A stretch of 37,837 nucleotides of DNA from Darwinibacter acetoxidans_A (GCA_041936745.1 JBHGWS010000142.1:1-37837); one strand, 5' to 3'; counted from the stretch's first letter, positions 26,078 through 34,699 are shown. Notes: generated by a model not told the origin, from the sequence alone. Program-made: numbers and translations.

Positions 26078-27431
26078 ACGATTCACTTCTTTCCGTTGTA
26101 CTTGCGAACCTATCAATTAATCGCAAAGTTTTTGCAGCCAAGTTATCAAAACTGGAATTATCAAAACCCTTCAAGCTTGTCCGAATACGGTTATTTAAAG
26201 GGCCAGTCCACTTGTGTGGGATATTTTTGGCACCCAGCAATCCACCTAAAATTGAACCGGCTGTCGCCCCGTTAGAGTCTGTATCCCACCCCCCCATCAC
26301 TGAGTAGCAAATCGTCTTCTCAAAATCGTTATCCCCGTACAGGAGGGCCGCCACAAGCAGGGCTCCGTTGTTAATAGTATGCACCCAATGATAGTGGCCG
26401 AACTTTGCGTAGATTTCATCAACTGCAGACTCAAACGATCTCTTTGTGCTACAAAGATCGATTGTGTAACGAAGAGCCTCATTAAGCCTGCTCTCAGCGG
26501 GAACATAATCAAGAGCAATCAAAATAGCGTCACTAACGTTATCCACCGCGAAACAGGCGGAAATTAAAGCGGCAACGAACATTGCTCCGTAAATACCGTT
26601 TTTAGTGTGGCTGATAGCTGCATCGCGATAGGCAAGTTCAGCCGCATATCTTGGATTACCCGGAGTAATCCAACCCCATAAATCCGCCCGGATTTGGGCT
26701 CCGATCCATTCCCGGTACGGATTCATCCACCTAGCCGTCTCGGGAGGGGCAAAAAACTGTAAAGCATTAAGATAAGCCACCCGCTCGGCCGTAAAAGTTT
26801 GTAAAACCGGCAGGGCCGTCAGCCACATTTGCAGAACATCCTTAGAAGTAAAATTAGGCCCAAATTGCTCCGCTGTATGAAGGTTAAGCATGGTATAATT
26901 TAAATCGTCATCTTCCGGCATACAAATAATATTTTCCCGCAGAGCCACCTGGTAGGATTTGTGCCAGGTATGCTCGCTAAAAACCTCAGGCGGTATTCCC
27001 GCTGCGCTAAAGTAATCATCTAAGGGCCAACGATTACTGGCCATCAACAGTTCACGAATCCAATAACGCGGTTTACCTTCAACAGGTTTTCCAAGCAAGC
27101 ATCCCGCTGCCCGACCCAGCCAGCCCCCTTTGATCTTATCTTCCAGCACAGAAGGCTTAAGATTAACTTCCAAAGGCGAGCGGGGTGCAGAACACAGAGA
27201 AAAGATGCCTTTCAAATCAGAAGGTTCGCTCCGCTCATAAGGGCCGGGAGGCGTTGACGCTAAGCGATTCCAGAAAGTCTCCGCCAGAGCCCTAAGCTCT
27301 AGGGGCTCATTGATATTCTGTTTTGCTTTTTCCCATTCCGCTGGCCAACACGAAACTCGTCTGCCCTCCTCTCGGGCTTGGGAAAACTCCCGTTCAATCA
27401 ACTCTTCAGGATCGATCCAAGTAATTTTCAT
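26070..27431 (-). CDS. ADP-ribosylglycohydrolase-family protein, long form (copy 3)
   Basis: This longer family member has 453 residues. An extra N-terminal region of about 95 residues precedes the core, which opens KIKGGWLGRAAGCLLGKPVEG (100-119). The acidic motif is EDDDLNYT (173-180) and the C-terminal metal motif is GGWDTDSNGATAG (380-392), the form seen in the long subfamily. Both sites look intact. It starts 5 bases after the preceding copy and overlaps the next by 8 bases. The N-terminal extension may shape substrate choice or dimerisation. Confidence 0.9.
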   Translation of the reverse strand: MKITWIDPEELIEREFSQAREEGRRVSCWPAEWEKAKQNINEPLELRALAETFWNRLASTPPGPYERSEPSDLKGIFSLCSAPRSPLEVNLKPSVLEDKIKGGWLGRAAGCLLGKPVEGKPRYWIRELLMASNRWPLDDYFSAAGIPPEVFSEHTWHKSYQVALRENIICMPEDDDLNYTMLNLHTAEQFGPNFTSKDVLQMWLTALPVLQTFTAERVAYLNALQFFAPPETARWMNPYREWIGAQIRADLWGWITPGNPRYAAELAYRDAAISHTKNGIYGAMFVAALISACFAVDNVSDAILIALDYVPAESRLNEALRYTIDLCSTKRSFESAVDEIYAKFGHYHWVHTINNGALLVAALLYGDNDFEKTICYSVMGGWDTDSNGATAGSILGGLLGAKNIPHKWTGPLNNRIRTSLKGFDNSSFDNLAAKTLRLIDRFASTTERSESYD

Positions 27432-27436
27432 CGCCT

Positions 27437-28492
27437 TTAATCACCTTCCATAAGCCTTGTGGCAAGGTCCGCCAGGTCGGCACCCGCAACCTTAGGCACA
27501 AACGTCCCTCTAAGCGGCGAAAGCCGCGATTTCCAGTTACCCGATATAACCTTTGCTCCGTTTTTTGCGCCCAGCAGTGCCCCAACGAAAGGAACTACAG
27601 AGTCTGACACCCTGGCAAGGCAGTTCGCTAAAGCTATTCCTTGTCTAAAGGAATCAGACATTTTCTTAAAAAGAAACAAAGCAATTGGCAGTGTTTGAGG
27701 GGCAAGATTTGCATAACTATACGTTTTGTCCACAACACTATTATCAAGTTCCAATAGTAAATCCAAGGGATCTTGCTTTAAATCAACAGTACAGACTAAA
27801 TCCCATTGCTGCTTAATCCAGCTTCCCTGCGGGAAGTAACGGATAGCCCAGTCTACTGCCTCTGTACAACTCCCACCGTCCACAAGGCAGGCTATAGCGC
27901 TAGCCATGGCCATAGCCGCCCATACCCCATCTTCTTTGTGGCTGACCATCGCCTCTATTCTGCTATTTTGCGCCGCTTTGTCAGGGTCCCGGGAAAATCG
28001 AATCCCCACAACTACCGCCCGGCTGATCGCCCCGTCATCATAGAAATGAGGATTATCATTTCCGGACATAGGCGGTTGGAGGCCCTTGGACAGATTTAGA
28101 ATAGCTGACCGTTCAGCTATCCCTGATCTGACATTGTCCTTATTGGGAAGAATATGCCTCACCCAGTAATCACCCACAAAGCCGAGGGACAGTTCGCCGT
28201 CAGCCTCTATTAGAAGCTGGGCCGAAAATGCTGCCCACTCACTACGGCTAGAGGGAGACATAAGCAATACATCGGGGTCTCGATTCATAATAAAAGGCAC
28301 AACAAAGCGATCAATATTATTGGCTCTGTCATTCGCCAAAATCCTGCCTAAGATGCGTTCCATCCACATTGGAGTTGCGAAACGGGTGCGCTGCATAGAA
28401 GAGTGGGTAATTGCATCCCCAAATGCCAAACCCAAAAGTGCTCCTTGTGCCCTAGAATATCGATTTTCTTGATCTGTTGCTGCTTCATGCAT
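27437..28492 (-). CDS. ADP-ribosylglycohydrolase-like pseudoenzyme (copy 2)
   Basis: This 351-residue protein clearly has the family fold: AQGALLGLAFGDAITH at the N-terminus, NLSKGLQPPMSGN, MVSHKEDGVWAAMAMASAIA and VGALLGAKNG. The TDDTE metal motif is replaced by SSRSEWA (81-87), and GRDADT by ARVSDS (293-298). It also has an insertion around residues 40-75. The frame is intact with no stops, so it is a maintained gene, not a pseudogene. A binding, scaffolding or regulatory subunit role is inferred. It starts just before the upstream stop's edge, with AAAGGAGG about 11 bases before ATG 28492. Confidence 0.88.
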   Translation of the reverse strand: MHEAATDQENRYSRAQGALLGLAFGDAITHSSMQRTRFATPMWMERILGRILANDRANNIDRFVVPFIMNRDPDVLLMSPSSRSEWAAFSAQLLIEADGELSLGFVGDYWVRHILPNKDNVRSGIAERSAILNLSKGLQPPMSGNDNPHFYDDGAISRAVVVGIRFSRDPDKAAQNSRIEAMVSHKEDGVWAAMAMASAIACLVDGGSCTEAVDWAIRYFPQGSWIKQQWDLVCTVDLKQDPLDLLLELDNSVVDKTYSYANLAPQTLPIALFLFKKMSDSFRQGIALANCLARVSDSVVPFVGALLGAKNGAKVISGNWKSRLSPLRGTFVPKVAGADLADLATRLMEGD

Positions 28493-29482
28493 CTAGCTTG
28501 TCGCCTCCTTTTCCGCCAGCGCCGTAAGTGCCCGAGCAAGTTCCACAACATCTAGATCTTTCGCTTTGCGCACATACTTACCGGTTGCGGGCCGGATCTT
28601 TTCCCACCACTGTTTGGGAACACTCTCGCTACCGGAAGTGGCACCACCGAGTGCGCCCGCTATAGCCGCTATTGTATCTGCATCCCGCCCTACATTTACG
28701 CCGCCCAGGATTGAGTCCCTGAACTGCCCCTTAGCAGCCGCGTAAACTCCCAGGGCAAGAGGCACCGCCTCAGGGGCCATGCTTGTCCAGAAATAATGTA
28801 AAATGCCTATCTTATCATGCAGTTCATCCACCGCTTCGAAAACACAATCGCAGGAAGTACCGATGGAAACGGCTTTTTCTATCTGCCGATAGATCCAAGA
28901 ATTTTCAGGCACAGCATTTAAAGCAGCCTCAATCGCGGCTTCCCAGCCGTATCCCGCCATTGCGCTTGACACCGCGGCCGCAACCGCTTGGGCGCCATAA
29001 ACTCCTTCTCCACCGTGAGTAATTTGAGCTTCCAGCGCTGCAAAATCAGCGGCCTTTTTAGGATTACCCGCAAATACTATACCCGCAGGAGCTATCCGCA
29101 TCGCGGCGCCATCACTATAGGAATCAGGTTTATTCCGCCCACAGGCAGGAGGCAAGACACCTTCTCGTAAGTGGTTAATAGCACCGGAAGTGCTAAACCC
29201 GCCGCCGGCAAGCTCGCCTTCCTTAATCATTTCCATCCAGGTATCGATAATGTTTTGAAGGGTAATTGTCGGTCCGAACTTTAAGAGCAACTTCGCGGTC
29301 ATTATCGCGTACTCTGTATCATCTGTCACAACAGAATCGGGCCTTAAAAAGCCTTCAACCCGTCCGTATTTTTCCTTGATTTGTCCAACACTCCACCCTT
29401 CTACCGGTGCGCCCATGGCATCGCCAATAGCTAGCCCCATCAGGCAGCCAATTGCCCTTGACTCAAAAGACGGTGTATCCAT
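28493..29482 (-). CDS. ADP-ribosylglycohydrolase-family protein (copy 1)
   Basis: This 329-residue member has IGCLMGLAIGDAMGAPVEGW at the N-terminus, TDDTE (53-57) and GRDADT (265-270), both metal sites intact. ATG 29482 is chosen because AAAGGGGGG lies just before it. It is the first hydrolase gene after the binding protein, separated by a long hairpin. It is the copy most like standard family members and the best candidate for the main hydrolase of the system. Confidence 0.93.
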   Translation of the reverse strand: MDTPSFESRAIGCLMGLAIGDAMGAPVEGWSVGQIKEKYGRVEGFLRPDSVVTDDTEYAIMTAKLLLKFGPTITLQNIIDTWMEMIKEGELAGGGFSTSGAINHLREGVLPPACGRNKPDSYSDGAAMRIAPAGIVFAGNPKKAADFAALEAQITHGGEGVYGAQAVAAAVSSAMAGYGWEAAIEAALNAVPENSWIYRQIEKAVSIGTSCDCVFEAVDELHDKIGILHYFWTSMAPEAVPLALGVYAAAKGQFRDSILGGVNVGRDADTIAAIAGALGGATSGSESVPKQWWEKIRPATGKYVRKAKDLDVVELARALTALAEKEATS

Positions 29483-29503
29483 CAAATTCCCCCCTTTATA
29501 CTG

Positions 29504-29543
29504 GATCTTGGACTTTGTCGCAACCCCGGCAAAGTCCAAGATC
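29504..29543 (-). promoter_or_regulatory. Long intercistronic hairpin before the hydrolase genes
   Basis: A perfect 14-base-pair stem (GATCTTGGACTTTG / CAAAGTCCAAGATC) with a 12-base loop lies between the binding-protein stop and the first hydrolase. On the transcribed strand no T-run follows, so it is probably an mRNA-stabilising or processing element instead of a full terminator. It would keep the binding protein more abundant than the enzymes. Confidence 0.7.
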
Positions 29544-29576
29544 TTTGTTTCCTCAATTATTGTCTAACGAATCAAC

Positions 29577-30845
29577 TTATCTTCTTCGATATGCCCGGTC
29601 CAACTCGGCTTGGGCGGCAGCTGTTTCCTCTTTTACTATTTTTTCAAGGGGCCTTTCGCCAAGTTCTTGGTAGCGAACCCAAATGTTTTTCAGATGGGGT
29701 CGTACAAGCTCTTTAAAGAACCGACTTTTTTCGTAGGGAGGTATTGCCGGCCCTTCTTGGGCTAATTCCCATTGTACGGCACGCAAGCGCTCTGTATCCC
29801 AACCAATTTCTTCCCAAACATCTGGATTTGGCGGCGGCCAATGCCCCATTTCCGCCGCAATCAGACCCGCTTCAGGTCCGCTGATGAATTTCATAAAATC
29901 CCAAGCCAATTCTTTGTTTTTAGAACCGGACCACATGTAGTACTGGACAGAATGCCCGTAGACTTTCGGCTCAACGCCCTCTTTAACTGGCGGCAAAACA
30001 GGTGTCCAACGCAAAGAGGAATCATAATAGCGCTGTGTGTTCCACTCAATTAAGCCAACTGCTACCTGTCCGGTGACGAAGAGGCGAGAAGCACTGCTGC
30101 CTGCTTGGTCCATGAAGAACTGGGGAACTAACAAACCTTCTTCTTCTAATTCTAAAATGAACCGAATCGCTTCAATCGTCTCCGGAGAATCCAAATAGCC
30201 TTGGACTTGACGGCCAGTTTCGTCAACGAGGCTTGCCCCTAAGCTGTAACCGAAAGGATGAGATTGCAGGGTGTGTTCCTTATTCGTTCCGGCAAGGCCA
30301 AAGATGTTGTTTTCGTAATCGACAATTTGCCTAAGAATATCTCGCATTTCTTCCGTAGTCCAATCACCCGTTGGGTAGGGAACGCCCGCATTATCAAAAA
30401 TCTCTTCGTTATAAACAAATGTAAGGTAAACCGCATCCCGCGGGACACTATAGTAGCGGCCCTGATACTCGGCTCTCGCCCGGGCCGAAGGGAACCACAT
30501 TTCGTGGGGGTTAAAGCCATCACGCTCCATATAAGGAGTCAAGTCCTCCAAGAAACCATCCTCAGCCTGATCCAATGCAAAGTAGTAAGTGAAAACATCA
30601 GGCGCTACACCAGCAGCTATACTTGTTAGAATTTTTTCAACGTAGCCCCCTTGAGGCACATTTTGAATTTCGATGACGACATCGGGGTTCTTAGCCATAT
30701 AAGCATCTGCAATAGCGTGATATGTGGCCTGCCACTCCAATGTGTCCGGATTAGCCCAAACAAGCTTTTGTTTTGCAAAAACCGTAGTGCTGATAACTGC
30801 CACAAAAAGAAGGACCAGAAAACCAATCAATCGAAATTTTTTCAA
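29577..30845 (-). CDS. Sugar ABC transporter substrate-binding protein (second importer)
   Basis: This is a 422-residue family 1 solute-binding protein. Its signal peptide runs MKKFRLIGFLVLLF to STTVFA. The mature part begins KQKLVWANPDTLEW and contains NPDVVIEIQNVPQGGY, FTYYFALDQAE and SVPRDAVYLTFVYNEEIF, typical of CUT1 binders. The start is TTG 30845, seven bases after AAGGAGG. No lipobox cysteine is evident, as in the first importer. It is encoded after its two permeases, and the hydrolase genes follow in the same operon. Confidence 0.93.
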   Translation of the reverse strand: MKKFRLIGFLVLLFVAVISTTVFAKQKLVWANPDTLEWQATYHAIADAYMAKNPDVVIEIQNVPQGGYVEKILTSIAAGVAPDVFTYYFALDQAEDGFLEDLTPYMERDGFNPHEMWFPSARARAEYQGRYYSVPRDAVYLTFVYNEEIFDNAGVPYPTGDWTTEEMRDILRQIVDYENNIFGLAGTNKEHTLQSHPFGYSLGASLVDETGRQVQGYLDSPETIEAIRFILELEEEGLLVPQFFMDQAGSSASRLFVTGQVAVGLIEWNTQRYYDSSLRWTPVLPPVKEGVEPKVYGHSVQYYMWSGSKNKELAWDFMKFISGPEAGLIAAEMGHWPPPNPDVWEEIGWDTERLRAVQWELAQEGPAIPPYEKSRFFKELVRPHLKNIWVRYQELGERPLEKIVKEETAAAQAELDRAYRRR

Positions 30846-30914
30846 AGTAATACCTCCTTAAATTGTTAGTAATGACTTGCATAAACTTTTCCCCATCTCC
30901 CACCCCCTATTCTA

Positions 30915-31769
30915 CTATCCTTTGATGCCTACAGAGGCAAAGCCACCTATCAACTGACGTTGTACGCAGAAATATAAAACCAACATCGGAATCGTAGACA
31001 TTACGGTGGCTGCCATTAATACGGGCCAATCTGTCTCGTACATTCCCTGCAACAAGCTAAGCCCTAAACTCAACGTGTATTTTTTAACGTCATTAAGATA
31101 GATTAGAGGCCCGAAAAAATCATTCCAAACATTAGTCACTGTTAATACGGTAATGACCGTTAATGGAGGAGTGCATAACGGTAGTATGATGCGAGTAAAA
31201 AGCCTGAAAGTGCCGCACCCATCAATCCTGGCGGCCTCATCCAGCTCCAAAGGAATACTCATCATGTACTGCCTCATTAAAAATATTTGATAGGCACTAC
31301 CGGTAAAGGCAGGTATCGTTAACGGAAGAAACGAATTCACCCAGCCCAGCTTGTTGAAAATAATGAAACTTGGAATTAACGTAACATGGTAGGGAATCAT
31401 TAACGATGCCAGAAGAAGCATGAAAAGAATATTTCTACCGGGAAAACGAAGCCGCGCAAAACCAAAGGCTACCATGGAAACGGAAAAGATGTGGCCTGCC
31501 ACATTTACCAAAACAAGGAAGGCACTATTCATAATAAACTTGGCAAAGGGCCCCATATGGAACACTCTGGTGTAATTTGACCACAAAAAAGGTTTGGGAA
31601 TCAGTCTCGCCGGTATTGCAAAGGCCTGATCCATGGATTTTAAAGAGGTAAGAATTGCCCAGGCTAAGGGCACCAAAAAAATGCAACACAAAACAATTAA
31701 GACAACATGTCCAAGTACGTTACCCACCAGTTCCTTTTTGCGTTTTGAACCAGGTATTGTCTGTAACAC
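30915..31769 (-). CDS. Sugar ABC transporter permease, MalG type (second importer)
   Basis: This CUT1 permease of about 284 residues has six hydrophobic segments and the EAA loop ELDEAARIDGCGTFRLFTRI followed by ILPLCTP. Two GTG starts are possible: 31778, which is almost on top of TAGGAG, and 31769, which has AGGAG at eight bases and is preferred. It follows the MalF-like gene closely. No ATPase gene is nearby. Confidence 0.92.
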   Translation of the reverse strand: MLQTIPGSKRKKELVGNVLGHVVLIVLCCIFLVPLAWAILTSLKSMDQAFAIPARLIPKPFLWSNYTRVFHMGPFAKFIMNSAFLVLVNVAGHIFSVSMVAFGFARLRFPGRNILFMLLLASLMIPYHVTLIPSFIIFNKLGWVNSFLPLTIPAFTGSAYQIFLMRQYMMSIPLELDEAARIDGCGTFRLFTRIILPLCTPPLTVITVLTVTNVWNDFFGPLIYLNDVKKYTLSLGLSLLQGMYETDWPVLMAATVMSTIPMLVLYFCVQRQLIGGFASVGIKG

Positions 31770-31780
31770 CTTTCTCACTC

Positions 31781-32689
31781 CTAGTTATTTCTTCGTTCGG
31801 CTTCGTAGAATACCCAAAGCGGCGAGCTTTTAAAAACCATCATGGTGAAGGCCAGTATGATGAGGGCCAAGATCCATGCCAAGGCAGCCCCATAGCCCAT
31901 GTTTAAATGGCCAAAGGCTTCATTATACAAATACAAAACGTAAAAATAGGTTGCCCGCATCGGCCCTCCTTGGGTCATTACATAACCTTGTGTAAAGGCC
32001 TGAAACGCACTAATCATTTCCATCACCATCAAAAAGAACATGGTCGGTGATAGCATGGGTAAAGTGATCCGCCAAAATTGCTTCCACTTAGAGGCCCCAT
32101 CAATAGTAGCTGCTTCGTAAAGATAGGGAGGAATGTTCTGTAAGCCCGCAAGATAGATGATAGTAGTGCTGCCCACCCCCCAGAGCTTCATAAAAATCAA
32201 AGAAGGCAAAGCCCAGTAGGGATGTCCCAGCCAGTTTGGCCCGCTGATTCCGAACAAGCCTAAAAATTGATTCAGTACCCCAAAATCCTTGTTGAATACC
32301 CACAGCCACATCATGGATACGGCTACTCCGGAAATAACCGAAGGCAAGTAAAAAATGGTCCGATATAAATTCATGGCCCGCAGCTTTTTATTGAGCAATA
32401 GCGACAAAGCAAGTCCCACGGCCAACTGCAAAGGCACCGAGAAAACGGTGTAAATAAATGTCACTTTAAGCGATTGTTTAAATAGAGGATCATCGAGAAA
32501 AATCTCGCTGAAGTTGTCCAATCCCACCCAACGGGGTTGAGTAACGATATTCCACCTTGTGAAACTCATTAAGAACGAAGCTAGAAGAGGACCGGCCGTA
32601 AAGAATAGAAATCCAAGAAGCCAAGGCGAGATGAAAAGATATCCCTCCAATGCTTCCAGTCTGCGTCCCACGAATCTACTCTTCACCAT
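31781..32689 (-). CDS. Sugar ABC transporter permease, MalF type (second importer)
   Basis: This 302-residue CUT1 permease contains YLFISPWLLGFLFFTAGPLL as its first membrane segment and the EAA region YLYEAATIDGASKWKQFWRI followed by TLPMLSP. AAGAAGGGA precedes ATG 32689. It is the first gene after the LacI-type operator at 32719-32736, so it leads the importer-hydrolase transcript. Confidence 0.93.
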   Translation of the reverse strand: MVKSRFVGRRLEALEGYLFISPWLLGFLFFTAGPLLASFLMSFTRWNIVTQPRWVGLDNFSEIFLDDPLFKQSLKVTFIYTVFSVPLQLAVGLALSLLLNKKLRAMNLYRTIFYLPSVISGVAVSMMWLWVFNKDFGVLNQFLGLFGISGPNWLGHPYWALPSLIFMKLWGVGSTTIIYLAGLQNIPPYLYEAATIDGASKWKQFWRITLPMLSPTMFFLMVMEMISAFQAFTQGYVMTQGGPMRATYFYVLYLYNEAFGHLNMGYGAALAWILALIILAFTMMVFKSSPLWVFYEAERRNN

Positions 32690-32718
32690 GTTTTCATTCC
32701 CTTCTTAAATTCACCAAC

Positions 32719-32736
32719 TGCGTAAAGGTTTACGCA
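32719..32736. promoter_or_regulatory. LacI-family operator before the importer operon
   Basis: TGCGTAAAGGTTTACGCA is a palindrome with 8-base arms around GG. An identical 18-base copy precedes the lacI gene of this locus. It lies just downstream of the promoter at 32749-32778, where a bound repressor would block initiation. Confidence 0.8.
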
Positions 32737-32748
32737 CTACTGAAAAAA

Positions 32749-32778
32749 ATTATATTATATGTATACCATTGGCATCAA
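32749..32778 (-). promoter_or_regulatory. Promoter of the importer-hydrolase operon
   Basis: TTGATG (-35, 32773-32778) and TATAAT (-10, 32749-32754) are separated by 18 bases on the minus strand. They overlap the last codons of the HAD gene, and the LacI operator follows 13 bases after the -10. Confidence 0.55.
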
Positions 32779-33554
32779 AAGACCAAATCCTCCCAGGCCA
32801 GCTCTCCAAGTAACCATTTTGCGACGGCAACTATCGGTTCTTCCCGCAACGGTACCAACACTCCATCTGCCTTCTTTTTAAGCGATGCCAGCCCATCACC
32901 AACAGCCAAGCCGATGCCTGCGGACTCGAGCAATGACAAATCGTTGGAATCATTGCCTATTGCCACAGTATCGCGGGCTAAAATGCCTAGAATACGGCAA
33001 AGATGCTGTAACCCCTGGCCTTTATGAGCCGACTTTGGTGTAAGCTCATAACGAGAAGTTCCGTTTCGAAATACCCAAAAAGGACTACCGCAACTGCTTT
33101 TCATATTGATTTCTGCTGGCAAATCAACCAGGATGCGCTTAAGCACCAGATCGTTGCATTTTTTAAAAAACTGCCCGATCGCCAAGGTTTGCCAATCGGC
33201 ACCATCGTACCAAGAGACCGACCCGGACAAGTCAGCATAATCCCCTAAAAACTCCATTACATCGAGGTTCTTTATTCTCTGGCTGTATATAAGCTGTTCT
33301 TTATGGAAATCGTAAATTTGTGCCCCATTGGCCAAAATCACCGGCAAAGTAAGGCGTAATTCCTGGACCACCTGCCTTGCCTCCCATTCGTTTCTGCCAG
33401 TTGCAAGAGTAACCCCCAGACCTTTGTCTTGCAATTCCCGGACAGCCTTCTTCGACCTCGCTCCTAAAGGGAAATCCTTATCCAGAATAGTCCCATCAAC
33501 ATCGCAAATTAAAATCCGTATATACTCCAGAACCCCCACCCCTTTCCGCAGCAA
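32775..33554 (-). CDS. HAD-superfamily (Cof-type) sugar phosphatase
   Basis: This Cof/IIB-type HAD hydrolase of about 259 residues has motif I DVDGT (18-22, nucleophile Asp18), TLATGRNEWEA as motif II, TPKSAHKGQGL with the motif III Lys, and GNDSNDLSLL as motif IV. These enzymes dephosphorylate sugar phosphates. The start is uncertain: TTG 33554 is the longest, GTG 33539 is possible, and a strong GGGG site lies between them and the conserved core. It follows lacI by 12 bases, in the same orientation. It may remove a toxic or terminal phosphate in the pathway (inference). Confidence 0.85.
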   Translation of the reverse strand: MLRKGVGVLEYIRILICDVDGTILDKDFPLGARSKKAVRELQDKGLGVTLATGRNEWEARQVVQELRLTLPVILANGAQIYDFHKEQLIYSQRIKNLDVMEFLGDYADLSGSVSWYDGADWQTLAIGQFFKKCNDLVLKRILVDLPAEINMKSSCGSPFWVFRNGTSRYELTPKSAHKGQGLQHLCRILGILARDTVAIGNDSNDLSLLESAGIGLAVGDGLASLKKKADGVLVPLREEPIVAVAKWLLGELAWEDLVF

Positions 33555-33566
33555 CTAAAACCTAAA

Positions 33567-34604
33567 TTAAGTCCTAACGCAAACACTTGATTCGCGCACG
33601 ACAAGCCTTGGCACGACCTGCAGCTGTTGAGGCTTACGCGTTATATCCGAGGTAAGCCGCTCAAAAAGTAGTTCAGCGGCCATACGCCCCCGTTCAGCAG
33701 CCAACAATGAAACGGTGGTCAGGGCAGGAAAGTAATTGGCCCCGTGCTCTATATCATCCATGCCCACAACAGCAATATCGTGGGGTACTTTAAGGCCCCT
33801 GGCCAGCAGATACCTGATAACGCCTAAGGCCATTAGGTCATTAGCACACATAATCGCGTCAAGCCCTTGAATTTCCTCAATTATCTTCTGCGCTTTCAGA
33901 TAACCGCCCGCTAAAGTAAAATCGCTAGAAAAAACGAGATTCGGATCCCGTGGTAATCCGTGCTCGATTAAGGAAGCATAGTATCCATTAAGCCGGGACA
34001 CACCGGGAACCGTTTCCGATGGCCCATTTAGAAAGGCAATTTTAGAATACCCCTGTGCTAAAAGATGTTCCATTGCCAACCTTACCCCTTCGGAGGAGTC
34101 GACTAACACACTATCAATCTCGGGGTCACTGCCGGTACCGGTAATTACCACAACTGGGCGTATGGCCTGCTTAATTAATTCTTTGTGTTTTTCGCAATAC
34201 AGAAGCGGGGAAATGATCAGGCCGTCCACATATTGTTTGGAAAGGCTTTTGATAATCCCAAATTCCTCTGCAGCAAGTGCTTCGGTACTTAATAAGACCA
34301 GGCGGTACCCGTAGTTTTTCGCCACCCGTTGGACGGCCTTTGCCATAGCAACATAGACGGGGTTACCGATATCCGCAACTGCAAGGGCAATTTGTTTTGT
34401 TCTTTTCAACTTGAGGCTTTTCGCTATATGATTAGGTGTGTAACCGATTTCGCGAGCTACCGCCTCAACCTTCCGTAAGGTTTCACCGCTATAACGCCCT
34501 GTTCGATTAAGAACCCTGGACACCGTAGCAATCGATACACCGCTTTTTTCGGCAACATCCATAATAGTCACTTCGCGTGTCTTCTTTTTTTGTTTATCTT
34601 TCAT
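33567..34604 (-). CDS. LacI-family transcriptional regulator
   Basis: This 345-residue repressor has the N-terminal helix-turn-helix TIMDVAEKSGVSIATVSRVL and hinge helix region IGYTPNHIAKSLKLKRT, followed by a periplasmic-binding-like effector domain with INGP-like FLNGPSETVPGVSRL and DAIMCANDLMALGVIRYL. ATG 34604 follows AAAGGAG. Two identical palindromes flank its own promoter and the importer operon, making it the likely repressor of both. The effector is unknown and probably a sugar from the imported substrate. Confidence 0.94.
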   Translation of the reverse strand: MKDKQKKKTREVTIMDVAEKSGVSIATVSRVLNRTGRYSGETLRKVEAVAREIGYTPNHIAKSLKLKRTKQIALAVADIGNPVYVAMAKAVQRVAKNYGYRLVLLSTEALAAEEFGIIKSLSKQYVDGLIISPLLYCEKHKELIKQAIRPVVVITGTGSDPEIDSVLVDSSEGVRLAMEHLLAQGYSKIAFLNGPSETVPGVSRLNGYYASLIEHGLPRDPNLVFSSDFTLAGGYLKAQKIIEEIQGLDAIMCANDLMALGVIRYLLARGLKVPHDIAVVGMDDIEHGANYFPALTTVSLLAAERGRMAAELLFERLTSDITRKPQQLQVVPRLVVRESSVCVRT

Positions 34605-34629
34605 TGCGGGCTCCTTTAAGAACACTCTT

Positions 34630-34647
34630 TGCGTAAAGGTTTACGCA
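34630..34647. promoter_or_regulatory. LacI-family operator before the lacI gene
   Basis: TGCGTAAAGGTTTACGCA, extendable by one matching base on each side (TTGCG...CGCAA), is identical to the site at 32719-32736. A TATACT -10 (34648-34653, minus) directly abuts it, so binding would shut off lacI itself. Confidence 0.8.
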
Positions 34648-34699
34648 AGTATACTTCGACCTCTTATCCCAAATACCTGCTTTAATTTAAAAAAACATA

